Shown here in pieces: positions 36,226 through 48,656 of a DNA stretch of 64,000 nucleotides. The notes under the pieces were generated by a model that made no database searches, was not told where the DNA came from, and saw only the letters and a program-made list of their open reading frames with translations. Every line of letters starts with the position of its first letter. Positions within the stretch are counted from its first letter, which is position 1. The position numbers and the translations under genes were made by a program. This DNA comes from Chlorocebus sabaeus (taxonomy: Eukaryota > Chordata > Mammalia > Primates > Cercopithecidae): assembly GCF_047675955.1 (NCBI RefSeq), contig NC_132916.1, forward strand, positions 71,541,481 through 71,605,480. The letters run 5' to 3'.

Positions 36226-36242
36226 TCCCGTTTTGAACGGAA
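36226..36242 (-). promoter_or_regulatory. CENP-B-box-like site 7
   Basis: Same 17 bases, 14 monomers after site 6, within the stretch of C3 that steps back. No example was found to the right of this point. Confidence 0.4.
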
Positions 36243-39200
36243 GATATTTCCTTTTTCACCATAGCCTTCTATGGGCTTCCAAATATCCCTTTGCCAATGC
36301 CACAAGAACAGCCTTAGCGAAAGGCTTCTTGAAGGGAAAGATGTAACTCTGTGAGATGAATTAACAGAACACAGAGCAGTTTCTCAGAAAGCTTCTTTCC
36401 AGTTTTGAAGGGAAGATATTTCCTTTTTCACCATAGCCCTCTATGGGCTTCCAAATATCCCTTTGCCAATTCCACAAGAACAGCCTTAGCGAAAGGCTTC
36501 TTGACGGGAAAGATGTAACTCTGTGAGATGAATTAACAGAACACAGAGCAGTTTCTCAGAAAGCTTCTTTCCAGTTTTGAACGGAAGATATTTCCTTTTT
36601 CACCATAGCCCTCTATGGGCTTCCAAATATCCCTTTGCCAATTCCACAAGAACAGCCTTAGCGAAAGGCTTCTGGAAGGGAAAGATGTAACTCTGTGAGA
36701 TGAATTAACAGAACACAGAGCAGTTTCTCAGAAAGCTTCTTTCCAGTTTTGAACGGAAGATATTTCCTTTTTCACCATAGCCCTCTATGGGCTTCCCAAT
36801 ATCCCTTTGCCAATTCCACAAGAACAGCCTTAGCGAAAGGCTTCTTGAAGGGAAAGATGTAACTCTGTGAGATGAATTAACAGAACACAGAGCAGTTTCT
36901 CAGAAAGCTTCTTTCCAGTTTTGAACGGAAGATATTTCCTTTTTCACCTTAGCCCTCTAAGGGCTTCCATATATCCCTTTGCCAATTCCACAAGAACAGC
37001 CTTAGCGAAAGGCTTCTTGAAGGGAATGATGTAACTCTGTGAGATGAATTAACAGAACACAGAGCAGTTTCTCAGAAAGCTTCTTTCCAGTTTTGAACGG
37101 AAGATATTTCCTTTTTCAACATAGCCCTCTATGGGCTTCCAAATATCCCTTTGCCAATTCCACAAGAACAGCCTTAGCGAAAGGCTTCTTGAAGGGAAAG
37201 ATGTAACTCTGTGAGATGAATTAACAGAACACAGAGAAGTTTCTCAGAAAGCTTCTTTCCAGTTTTGAACGGAGGATATTTCCTTTTTCACCATAGCCCT
37301 CTATGGGCTTCCAAATATCCCTTTGCCAATTCCACAAGAACAGCCTTAGCGAAAGGCTTCTTGAAGGGAAAGATGTAACTCTGTGAGATGAATTAACAGA
37401 ACACAGAGCAGTTTCTCAGAAAGCTTCTTTCCAGTTTTGAACGGAAGATATTTCCTTTTTCACCATAGCCCTCTAAGGGCTTCCAAATATCCCTTTGCCA
37501 ATTCCACAAGAACAGCCTTAGCGAAAGACTTCTTGAAGGGAAAGATGTAACTCTGTGAGATGAATTAACAGAACACAGAGCAGTTTCTCAGAAAGCTTCT
37601 TTCCAGTTTTGAAGGGAAGATATTTCCTTTTTCACCATAGCCCTCTATGGGCTTCCAAATATCCCTTTGCCAATTCCACAAGAACAGCCTTAGCGAACGG
37701 CTTCTTCAAGGGAAAGATGTAACTCTGTGAGATGAATTAACAGAACACAGAGCAGTTTCTCAGAAAGCTTCTTTCCAGTTTTGAAGGGAAGATATTTCCT
37801 TTTTCACCATAGCCCTCTATGGGCTTCCAAATATCCTTTTGCCAATTCCACAAGAACAGCCTTAGCGAAAGGCTTCTTGAAGGGAAAGATGTAACTCTGT
37901 GAGATGAATTAACAGAACACAGAGCAGTTTCTCAGAATGCTTCTTTCCAGTTGTGAACGGAAGATATTTCCTTTTTCACCATAGCCCTCTATGGGCTTCC
38001 AAATATCACTTTGCCAATTCCACAAGAACAGCCTTAGCGAAAGGCTACTTGAAGGGAAAGATGTAACTCTGTGAGATGAATTAACAGAACACAGAGCAGT
38101 TTCTCAGAAAGCTTCTTTCCAGTTTTGAACGGAAGATATTTCCTTTTTCACCATAGCCCTCTATGGGCTTCCAAATATCCCTTTGCCAATTCCACAAGAA
38201 CAGCCTTAGCGAAAGGCTTCTTGAAGGGAAAGATGTAACTCTGTGAGATGAATTAACAGAACACAGAGCAGTTTCTCAGAAAGCATCTTTCCAGTTTTGA
38301 ACGGAGGATATTTCCTTTTTCATCATAGCCCTCTATGGGCTTCCAAATATCCCTTTGCCAATTCCACAAGAACAGCCTTAGCCAAAGGCTTCTTGAAGGG
38401 AAAGATGTAACACTGTGAGATGAATTAACAGAACACAGAGCAGTTTCTCAGAAAGCTTCTTTCCATTTTTGAACGGAAGATATTTCCTTTTTCACCATAG
38501 CCCTCTATGGGCTTCCAAATATCCCTTTGCCAATTCCACAAGAACAGCCTTAGCGAAAGGCTTCTTCAAGGGAAAGATGTAACTCTGTGAGATGAATTAA
38601 CAGAACACAGAGCAGTTTCTCAGAAAGCTTCTTTCCAGTTTTGAACGGAAGATATTTCCTTTTTCACCATAGCCCTCTATGGGCTTCCAAATATCCCTTT
38701 GCCAATTCCACAAGAACAGCCTTAGCGAAAGGCTTCTTGAGGGGAAAGATGTAACTCTGTGAGATGAATTAAAAGAACACAGAGCAGTTTCTCAGAAAGC
38801 TTCTTTCCAGTTTTGAACGGAAGATATTTTCTTTTTCACCATAGCCCTCTATGGGCTTCCAAATATCCCTTTGCCAATTCCACAAGAATAGCCTTAGCGA
38901 AAGGCTTCTTGAAGGGAAAGATGTAACCCTGTGAGATGAATTAACAGAACACAGAGCAGTTTCTCAGAAAGCTTCTTTCCAGTTTTGAACGGAAGATATT
39001 TCCTTTTTCACCATAGCCCTCTATGGGCTTCCAAATATCCCTTTGCCAATTCCGCAAGAACAGCCTTAGCGAAAGGCTTCTTGAAGGGAAAGATGTAACT
39101 CTATGAGATGAAATAACAGAACAAAGAGCAGTTTCTCAGAAAGCTTCTTTCCAGTTTTGAACGGAAGATATTTCCTTTTTCACCATAGCCCTCTATGGGC

Positions 39201-40586
39201 CTCCAAATATCCCTTTGCCAATTCCACAAGAACAGCCTTAGCGAAAGGCTTCTTGAAGGGAAAGATGTAACTCTGTGAGATGAATTAACAGAACACAGAG
39301 CAGTTTCTCAGAAAGCTTCTTTCCAGTTTTGAAGGGAAGATATTTCCTTTTTCACCATAGCCGTCTATGGGCTTCCAAATATCCCTTTGCCAATTCCACA
39401 AGAACAGCCTTAGCGAAAGGCTTCTTGAAGGGAAAGACGTAACTCTGTGAGATGAATTAACAGAACACAGAGCAGTTTCTCAGAAAGCTTCTTTCCAGTT
39501 TTGAACGGAAGATATTTCCTTTTTCACCATAGCCCTCTATGGGCTTCCAAATATCCTTTTGCCAATTCCACAAGAACAGCCTTAGCGAAAGGCTTCTTGA
39601 AGAGAAAGATGTAACTCTGTGAGATGAATTAACAGAACACAGAGCAGTTTCTCAGAAAGCTTCTTTCCAGTTTTGAACGGAAGATATTTCCTTTTTCACC
39701 ATAGCCCTCTATGGGCTTCCAAATATCCCTTTGCCAATTCCACAAGAACAGCCTTAGCGAAAGGCTTCTTGAAGGGAAAGATGTAACTCTGTGAGATGAA
39801 TTAACAGAACACAGAGCAGTTTACCAGAAAGGTTCTTTCCAGTTTTGAACGGAAGATATTTCCTTTTTTAGCATAGCCCTCTATGGGCTTCCAAATATCC
39901 CTTTGCCAATTCCACAAGAACAGGTTTAGCGAAAGGCTTATTCAAGGGAAAGATCTAACTCTGTGAGATGAATTAACAGAACACAGAGCAGTTTCTCAGA
40001 AAGCTTCTTTCCAGTTTTGAAGGGAAGATATTTCCTTTTTCACCATAGCCCTCTATGGGCTTCCAAATATCCCTTTGCCAATTCCACAAGAACAGCCTTA
40101 GCGAAAGGCTTCTTGAAGGGAAAGATGTAACTCTGTGAGATGAATTAACAGAACACAGAGCAGTTTCTCAGAAAGCTTCTTTCCAGTTTTGAACGGAAGA
40201 TATTTCCTTTTTCACCATAGCCCTCTATGGGCTTCCAAATATCCCTTTGCCAATTCCACAAGAACAGCCTTAGCGAAAGGCTTCTTGAAGGGAAAGATGT
40301 AACTCTGTGAGATGAATTAACAGAACACAGAGCAGTTTCTCAGAAAGCTTCTTTCCAGTTTTGAACGGAAGATATTTCCTTTTTCACCATAGCCCTCTAT
40401 GGGCTTCCAAATATCCCTTTGCCAATTCCACAAGAACAGCCTTAGCGAAAGGCTTCTTCAAGGGAAAAATGTAACTCTGTGAGATGAATTAACAGAACGC
40501 AGAGCAGTTTCTCAGAAAGCTTCTTTCCAGTTTTGAACGGAAGATATTTCCTTTTTCACCATAGCCCTCTATGGGCTTCCAAATAT

Positions 40587-40930
40587 CCCCTTGCCAATTC
40601 CACAAGAACAGGCTTAGCAAAAGGCTTCTTGAAGGGAAAGATGTAACTCTGTGAGATGAATTAACAGAACACAGAGCAGTTTCCCAGAAAGGTTCTTTCC
40701 AGTTTTGAACGGAAGGTATTTCCTTTTTCAGCATAGCCCTCTATGGGCTTCCAAATATCCCTTTGCCAATTCCACAAGAACAGGTTTAGCGAAAGGCTTC
40801 TTCAAGGGAAAGATGTAACTCTGTGAGATGAATTAAGAGAACACAGAGCAGTTTCTCAGAAAGCTTCTTTCCAGTTTTGAACGGAAGATATTTCCTTTTT
40901 CACCATAGCCCTCTATGGGCTTCCAAATAT
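40587..40930 (-). repeat. Linked monomer pair M1-M2 (example of a recurrent dimer)
   Basis: M1 (40587-40758) carries CCCAGAAAGG in place of CTCAGAAAGC, losing the HindIII site, and AGCATAG in place of ACCATAG, breaking pJ-alpha. The adjoining M2 (40759-40930) carries AACAGGTTTAGCG and CTTCTTCAAGG, breaking dyad 1. The same order recurs with M1 near 1128, 3365, 4911, 5601, 7663, 8007, 9040, 11447, 14371, 15917, 16607, 18669, 19013, 21421, 23828, 28279, 33287, 34834, 39832, 52547, 56328, 60798 and 62001. M2-like monomers also occur without M1, for example near 19797, 22204, 29087 and 34075. Confidence 0.75.
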
Positions 40931-41102
40931 CCCTTTGCCAATTCCACAAAAACAGCCTTAGCGAAAGGCTTCTTGAAGGGAAAGATGTAACTCTGTCAGA
41001 TGAATTAACAGAACACAGAGCAGTTTCTCAGAAAGCTTCTTTAAAGTTTGGAACAGAAGATATTTCCTTTTTCCCCATAGCCCTCTAGGGGCTTCCAAAT
41101 AT
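40931..41102 (-). repeat. Divergent AAAG-type monomer 6
   Basis: Block C3 member, 33 monomers after the previous one and directly after the M1-M2 pair at 40587-40930. It has a private CACAAAAACAG near 40944. This is the last of the left-hand subtype. Confidence 0.75.
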
Positions 41103-41974
41103 CCCTTTTCCAATTCCACAAGAACAGCCTTAGCGAAAGGCTTCTTGAAGGGAAAGATGTAACTCTGTGAGATGAATTAACAGAACACAGAGCAGTTTCT
41201 CAGAAAGCTTCTTTCCAGTTTTGAACGGAAGATATTTCCTTTTTCACCATAGCCCTCTATGGGCTTCCAAATATCCCTTTGCCAATTCCACAAGAACAGG
41301 CTTAGCGAAAGGCTTCTTGAAGGGAAAGATGTAACTCTGTGAGATGAATTAACAGAACACAGAGAAGTTTCCCGGAAATGTTCTTTCCAGTTTTGAACGG
41401 AAGATATTTCCTTTTTCACCATAGCCCTCTATGGGCTTCCAAATATCCCTTTGCCAATTCCACAAGAACAGGTTTAGCGAAAGGCTTCTTCAAGGGAAAG
41501 ATGTAACTCTGTGAGATGAATTAACAGAACACAGAACAGTTTCTCAGAAAGCTTCTTTCCAGTTTTGAACGGAAGATATTTCCTTTTTCACCATAGCCCT
41601 CTAAGGGCTTCCAAATATCCCTTTGCGAATTCCACAAGAACAGCCTTAGCGAAAGGCTTCTTTAAGGGAAAGATGTAACTCTGTGAGATGAATTAACAGA
41701 ACACAGAGCAGATTCTCAGAAAGCTTCTTTCCAGTTTTGAACGGAAGATATTTCCTTTTTCACCATAGCCCTCTATGGGCTTCCAAATATCCCTTTGCCA
41801 ATTCCACAAGAACCGCCTTAGCGAAAGGCTTCTCGAAGGGAAAGATGTAACTCTGTGAGATGAATTCACAGAACACAGAGCAGTTTCTCAGAAAGCTTCT
41901 TTCCAGTTTTGAACGGAAGATATTTCCTTTTTCACCATAGCCCTCTATGGGCTTCCAAATATCCCTTTGCCAAT

Positions 41975-42660
41975 TCCACAAGAACAGGCTTAGCGAAAGG
42001 CTTCTTGAAGGGAAAGATGTAACTCTGTGAGATGAATTAACAGAACACAGAGCAGTTTCTCAGAAAGCTTCTTTCCAGTTTTGAACGGAAGATATTTCCT
42101 TTTTCACCATAGCCCTCTATGCCTTCCAAATATCCCTTTGCCAGTTCCACAAGAACAGCCTTAGCGAAAGGCTTCTTGAAGGGAAAGAAGTAACTCTGTG
42201 AGATGAATTAACAGAACACAGAGCAGTTTCTCAGAAAGCTTCTTTCCAGTGTTGAACGGAAGATATTTCCTTTTTCACTATAGCCCTCTATGGGCTTCCA
42301 AATATCCTTTGCCAATTCCACAAGAACAGCCTTAGCGAAAGGCTTCTTTAAGGGAAAGATGTAACTCTGTGAGATGAATTAACAGAACACAGAGCAGTTT
42401 CTCAGAAAGCTTCTTTCCAGTTTTGAACGGAGGATATTTCCTTTTTCACCACAGCCCTCTATGGGCTTCCAAATATCCCTTTGCCAATTCCACAAGAACA
42501 GCCTTAGCGAAAGGCTTCTTGAAGGGAAAGATGTAACTCTGTGAGATGAATTAACAGAACACAGAGCAGTTTCTGAGAAAGCTTCTTTCCAGTGTTGAAC
42601 GGAAGATATTTCCTTTTTCACCATAGCCCTCTATGGGCTTCCAAATATCCCTTTGCCAAT
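41975..42660 (-). repeat. 4-monomer unit, first copy (686 bases)
   Basis: A 686-base segment (four monomers minus two single-base deletions, CTATGCCTTCC near 42120 and ATATCCTTTGCC near 42306) is repeated immediately downstream. The unit starts at AACAGGCTTAGCG, which recurs 686 bases on. The only difference I noticed is G at 42283 against A at 42969, which makes this the youngest-looking duplication in the window. Confidence 0.8.
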
Positions 42661-43346
42661 TCCACAAGAACAGGCTTAGCGAAAGGCTTCTTGAAGGGAA
42701 AGATGTAACTCTGTGAGATGAATTAACAGAACACAGAGCAGTTTCTCAGAAAGCTTCTTTCCAGTTTTGAACGGAAGATATTTCCTTTTTCACCATAGCC
42801 CTCTATGCCTTCCAAATATCCCTTTGCCAGTTCCACAAGAACAGCCTTAGCGAAAGGCTTCTTGAAGGGAAAGAAGTAACTCTGTGAGATGAATTAACAG
42901 AACACAGAGCAGTTTCTCAGAAAGCTTCTTTCCAGTGTTGAACGGAAGATATTTCCTTTTTCACTATAACCCTCTATGGGCTTCCAAATATCCTTTGCCA
43001 ATTCCACAAGAACAGCCTTAGCGAAAGGCTTCTTTAAGGGAAAGATGTAACTCTGTGAGATGAATTAACAGAACACAGAGCAGTTTCTCAGAAAGCTTCT
43101 TTCCAGTTTTGAACGGAGGATATTTCCTTTTTCACCACAGCCCTCTATGGGCTTCCAAATATCCCTTTGCCAATTCCACAAGAACAGCCTTAGCGAAAGG
43201 CTTCTTGAAGGGAAAGATGTAACTCTGTGAGATGAATTAACAGAACACAGAGCAGTTTCTGAGAAAGCTTCTTTCCAGTGTTGAACGGAAGATATTTCCT
43301 TTTTCACCATAGCCCTCTATGGGCTTCCAAATATCCCTTTGCCAAT
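42661..43346 (-). repeat. 4-monomer unit, second copy
   Basis: Second copy of the 686-base unit, including both single-base deletions (near 42806 and 42991). It ends where AACAGCCTTGGCG replaces the AACAGGCTTAGCG that would start a third copy. Confidence 0.8.
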
Positions 43347-46300
43347 TCCACAAGAACAGCCTTGGCGAAAGGCTTCTTGAAGGGAAACATGTAACTCTGT
43401 GAGATGAATTAACAGAACACAGAGCAGTTTCTCAGAAAGCTTCTTTCCAGTTTTGAAGGGAAAATATTTCCTTTTTCACCATAGCCCTCTTTGGGCTTCC
43501 AAATATCCCTTTGCCAATTCCACAAGAACAGCCTTAGCGAAAGGCTTCTTGAAGGGAAAGATGTAACTCTGTGAGATGAATTAACAGAACACAGAGCAGT
43601 TTCTCGGAAAGCTTCTTTCCTGTTTTGAACGGAAGATATTTCCTTTTTCACCATAGCCCTCTATGGGCTTCCAAATATCCCTTTGCCAATTCCACAAGAA
43701 CGGCCTTAGCGAAAGGCTTCTTGAAGGGAAAGCTGTAACTCTGCGAGATGAATTAACAGAACACAGAGCAGTTTCTCAGAAAGCTTCTTTCCAGTTTTGA
43801 ACGGAAGATATTTCCTTTTTCACCATAGCCCTCTATGGGCTTCCAAATATCCCTTTGCCAATTCCACAAGAACAGCCTTAGCGAAAGGCTTCTTGAAGGG
43901 AAAGATGTAACTCTGTGAGATGAATGAACAGAACACAGAGCAGTTTCTCAGAAAGCTTCTTTCCAGTTTTTAACGGAAGATATTTCCTTTTTCAGCATAG
44001 CCCTCTATGGGCTTCCAAATATCCCTTTGCCAATTCCACAAGAACAGGTTTAGCGAAAGGGTTCTTCAAGGGAAAGATGTAACTCTGTGAGATGAATTAA
44101 CAGAACACAGATCAGTTTCTCAGAAAGCTTCTTTCCAGTGTTGAACGGAAGATATTTCCTTTTTCACCATAGCCCTCTAAGGGCTTCCAAATATCCCTTT
44201 GCCAATTCCACAAGAACAGCCTTAGCGAAAGGCTTCTTGAAGGGAAAGATGTAACTCTGTGAGATGAATTAACAGAACACAGAGCAGATTCTCAGAAAGC
44301 TTCTTTCCAGTTTTGAACGGAAGATATTTCCTTTTTCCCCATAGCCCTCTATGGGCTTCCAAATATCCCTTTGCCAATTCCACAAGAACAGCCTTAGCGA
44401 AAGGCTTCTCGAAGGGAAAGATGTAACTCTGTGAGATGAATTCACAGAACACAGAGCAGTTTCTCAGAAAGCTTCTTTCCAGTTTTGAACGGAAGATATT
44501 TCCTTTTTCACCATAGCCCTCTATGGGCTTCCAAATATCCCTTTGCCAATTCCACAAGAACAGGCTTAGCGAAAGGCTTCTTGAAGGGAAAGATGTAACT
44601 CTGTGAGATGAATTAACAGAACACAGAGCAGTTTCTCAGAAAGCTTCTTTCCGGTTTTGAACGGAAGATATTTCCTTTTTCACCATAGCCCTCTATGCCT
44701 TCCAAATATCCCTTTGCCAATTCCACAAGAACAGCCTTAGCGAAAGGCTTCTTGAAGGGAAAGATGTAACTCTGTGAGATGAATTAACAGAACACAGAGC
44801 AGTTTCTCAGAAAGCTTCTTTCCAGTGTTGAACGTAAGATATTTCCTTTTTCACTATAGCCCTCTATGGGCTTCCTAATATCCTTTGCCAATTCCACAAG
44901 AACAGCCTTAGCGAAAGGCTTCTTGAAGGGAAAGATGTAACTCTGTGAGATGAATTAACAGAACACAGAGCAGTTTCTCAGAAAGCTTCTTTCCAGTTTT
45001 GAACGGAGGATATTTCCTTTTTCACCATAGCCCTCTATGGGCTTCCAAATATCCCTTTGCCAATTCCACAAGAACAGCCTTAGCGAAAGGCTTCTTGAAG
45101 GGAAAGATGTAACTCTGTGAGATGAATTAACAGAACTCAGAGCGGTTTCTTAGAAAGCTTCTTTCCAGTTTTGAACGGAAGATATTTCCTTTTTCACCAT
45201 AGCCCTCTATGGCCTTCCAAATATCCCTTTGCCAATTCCACAAGAACAGCCTTAGCGAAAGGCTTCTTGAAGGGAAAGATGTAACTCTGTGAGATGAATT
45301 AACAGAACACAGAGCAGTTTCTCAGAAAGCTTCTTTCCAGTTTTGAACGGAAGATATTTCCTTTTTCACCATAGCCCTCTATGGGCTTCCAAATATCCCT
45401 TTGCCAATTCCACAAGAACAGCCTTAGCGAAAGGCTTCTTCAAGGGAAAGATGTAACTCTGTGAGATGAATTAACAGAACACAGAGCAGTTTCTCAGAAA
45501 GCTTCTTTCCAGTGTTGAACGGAAGATATTTCCTTTTTCACCATAGCCCCCTATGGGCTTCCAAATATCCCTTTGCCAATTCCACAAGAACAGCCTTGGC
45601 GAAAGGCTTCTTGAAGGGAAACATGTAACTCTGTGAGATGAATTAACAGAACACAGAGCAGTTTCTCAGAAAGCTTCTTTCCAGTTTTGAAGGGAAGATA
45701 TTTCCTTTTTCACCATAGCCCTCTTTGGGCTTCCAAATATCCCTTTGCCAATTCCACAAGAACAGCCTTAGCGAAAGGCTTCTTGAAGGGAAAGATGTAA
45801 CTCTGTGAGATGAATTAACAGAACACAGAGCAGTTTCTCAGAAAGCTTCTTTCCAGTTTGGAACGGAAGATATTTCCTTTTTCACCATAGCCCTCTATGG
45901 GCTTCCAAATATCCCTTTGCCAATTCCACAAGAACGGCCTTAGCGAAAGGCTTCTTGAAGGGAAAGCTGTAACTCTGTGAGATGAATTAACAGAACACAG
46001 AGGAGTTTCTCAGAAAGCTTCTTTCCAGTTTTGAACGGAAGATATTTCCTTATTCACCATAGCCCTCTATGGCCTTCCAAATATCCCTTTGCCAATTCCA
46101 CAAGAACAGCCTTAGCGAAAGGCTTCTTGAAGGGAAAGATGTAACTCTGTGAGATGAATTAACAGAACACAGAGCAGTTTCTCAGAAAGCTTCTTTCCAG
46201 TTTTGAACGGAAGATATTTCCTTTTTCACTATAGCCCTCTATGGGCTTCCAAATATCCCTTTGCCAATTCCACAAGAACAGCCTTAGCGAAAGGCTTCTT

Positions 46301-47280
46301 GAAGGGAAAGATGTAACTCTGTGAGATGAATTAACAGAACACAGAGCGGTTCCTCAGAAAGCTTCTTTCCAGTTTTGAACGGAAGATATTTCCTTTTTCA
46401 CCATAGCCCTCTATGGGCTTCCAAATATCCCTTTGCCAATTCCACAAGAACAGCCTTAGCGAAAGGCTTCTTGAAGGGAAAGATGTAACTCTGTGAGATG
46501 AATTAACAGAACACAGAGCAGTTTCTCAGAAAGATTCTTTCCAGTTTTGAACGGAAGATATTTCCTTTTTCACCATAGCCCTCTATGGGCTTCCAAATAT
46601 CCCTTTGCCAATTCCACAAGAACAGCCTTAGCGAAAGGCTTCTTCAAGGGAAAAATGTAACTCTGTGAGATGAATTAACAGAACACAGAGCAGTTTCTCA
46701 GAAAGCTTCTTTCCAGTTTTGAACGGAAGATATTTCCTTTTTCACCATAGCCCTCTATGGGCTTCCAAATATCCCCTTGCCAATTCCACAAGAACAGGCT
46801 TAGCAAAAGGCTTCTTGAAGGGAAAGATGTAACTCTGTGAGATGAATTAACAGAACACAGAGCAGTTTCTCAGAAAGCTTCTTTCCAGTTTTGAACGGAA
46901 GATATTTCCTTTTTCACCATAGCCCTCTATGGGCTTCCAAATATCCCTTTGCCAATTCCACAAGAACAGCCTTAGCGAAAGGCTTCTTGAAGGGAAAGAT
47001 GTCACTCTGTGAGATGAATTAAAAGAACACAGAGCAATTTCTCAGAAAGCTTCTTTCCAGTTTTGAACGGAAGATATTTCCTTTTTCACCATAGCCCTCT
47101 ATGGGCTTCCAAATATCCCTTTGCCAATTCCACAAGAACAGCCTTAGCGAAAGGCTTCTTGAAGGGAAAGATGTAACTCTGTGAGATGAATTAACAGAAC
47201 ACAGAGCAGTTTCTCAGAAAGCTTCTTTCCAGTTTTGAACGGAAGATATTTCCTTTTTCACCATAGCCCTCTATGGGCTT

Positions 47281-48656
47281 CCAAATATCCCTTTGCCAAT
47301 TCCACAAGAACAGCCTTAGCGAAAGGCTTCTTGAAGGGAAACATGTAACTCTGTGAGATGAATTAACAGAACACAGAGCAGTTTCTCAGAAAGCTTCTTT
47401 CCAGTTTTGAACGGAAGATATTTCCTTTTTCACCATAGCCCTCTATGGGCTTCCAAATATCCCTTTGCCAATTCCACAAGAACAGGCTTAGCAAAAGGCT
47501 TCTTGAAGGGAAAGATGTAACTCTGTGAGATGAATTAACAGAACACAGAGCAGTTTCTCAGAAAGCTTCTTTCCAGTTTTGAACGGAAGATATTTCCTTT
47601 TTCACCATAGCCCTCTATGGGCTTCCAAATATCCCTTTGCCAATTCCACAAGAACAGCCTTAGCGAAAGGCTTCTTGAAGGGAAAGATGTAACTCTGTGA
47701 GATGAATTAAAAGAACACAGAGCAATTTCTCAGAAAGCTTCTTTCCAGTTTTGAACGGAAGATATTTCCTTTTTCACCATAGCCCTCTCTGGGCTTCCAA
47801 ATATCCCTTTGCCAATTCCACAAGAACAGCCTTGGCGAAAGGCTTCTTGAAGGGAAAGATGTAACTCTGTGAGATGAATTAACAGAACACAGAGCAGTTT
47901 CTCAGAAAGCTTCTTTCCAGTTTTGAACGGAAGATATTTCCTTTTTCACCATAGCCCTTTATGGGCTTCCAAATATCCCTTTGCCAATTCCACAAGAACA
48001 GCCTTAGCGAAAGGCTTCTTGAAGGGAAAGATGTAACTCTGTGAGATGAATTAACAGAACACAGAGCAGTTTCTCAGAAAGCTTCTTTCCAGTGTTGAAC
48101 GGAAGATATTTCCTTTTTCACCATAGCCCTCTATGGGCTTCCAAATATCCCTTTGCCAATTCCACAAGAACAGCCTTGGCGAAAGGCTTCTTGAAGGGAA
48201 AGATGTAACTCTGTGAGATGAATTAACAGAACACAGAGCAGTTTCTCAGAAAGCTTCTTTCCAGTTTTGAAGGGAAGATATTTCCTTTTTCACCATAGCC
48301 CTCTTTGGGCTTCCAAATATCCCTTTGCCAATTCCACAAGAACAGCCTTAGCGAAAGGCTTCTTGAAGCTAAAGATGTAACTCTGTGAGATGAATTAACA
48401 GAACACAGAGCAGTTTCTCAGAAAGCTTCTTTCCAGTTTTGAACGGAAGATATTTCCTTTTTCACCATAGCCCTCTATGGGCTTCCAAATATCCCTTTGC
48501 CAATTCCACAAGAACGGCCTTAGCGAAAGGCTTCTTGAAGGGAAAGCTGTAACTCTGTGAGATGAATTAACAGAACACAGAGGAGTTTCTCAGAAAGCTT
48601 CTTTCCAGTTTTGAACGGAAGATATTTCTTTATTCACCATAGCCCTCTATGGCCTT
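47281..48656 (-). repeat. 8-monomer unit, first copy (1376 bases)
   Basis: Markers AAACATG (47341), AAAAGAACACAGAGCAATT, CCTTTATGGG, AGTGTTGAAC, CTCTTTGGG, GAAGCTAAAGATG (48366), CGGCC (48515) and TTTCTTTATTCACC (48627) all repeat exactly 1376 bases downstream. Differences include CTCTCTGGG (near 47789) and CCTTGGCG (near 47832) in this copy only. Confidence 0.75.

Larger units (their letters stand above)
35701..41200 (-). repeat. Block C3, rearranged
   Basis: At about 35.74 kb the sequence steps back 14 monomers: 35.77-36.4 kb repeats 33.36-34.0 kb, including CCCGTTTT at 36227. It then follows C2 at shifting offsets: 38 monomers (CCTTAG 30411 and 36947), 39 monomers (CCGCAAG 32343 and 39051), 34 monomers near 40.5 kb, and 33 monomers at the AAAG monomer (35367 and 41043). 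It is thus a mosaic of one-monomer gain and five- and one-monomer losses. No gene is present. Confidence 0.65.
41201..45600 (-). repeat. Transition block with 15-monomer period
   Basis: Variants rare or absent to the left begin here: AGTGTTGAACGG, CTATGCCTTCC, CACTATAG, AGCAGATTCTC, GAATTCACAG and CTCTTTGGG. The stretch 41.5-42.3 kb repeats at 44.1-44.9 kb with an offset of 2576 bases, 15 monomers minus four deletions (EcoRI site 41862 and 44438; CTATGCC 42120 and 44696). A 111-codon reading frame at 44222-44557 spans two monomers by loss of stops and is not credible as a gene. Confidence 0.65.
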
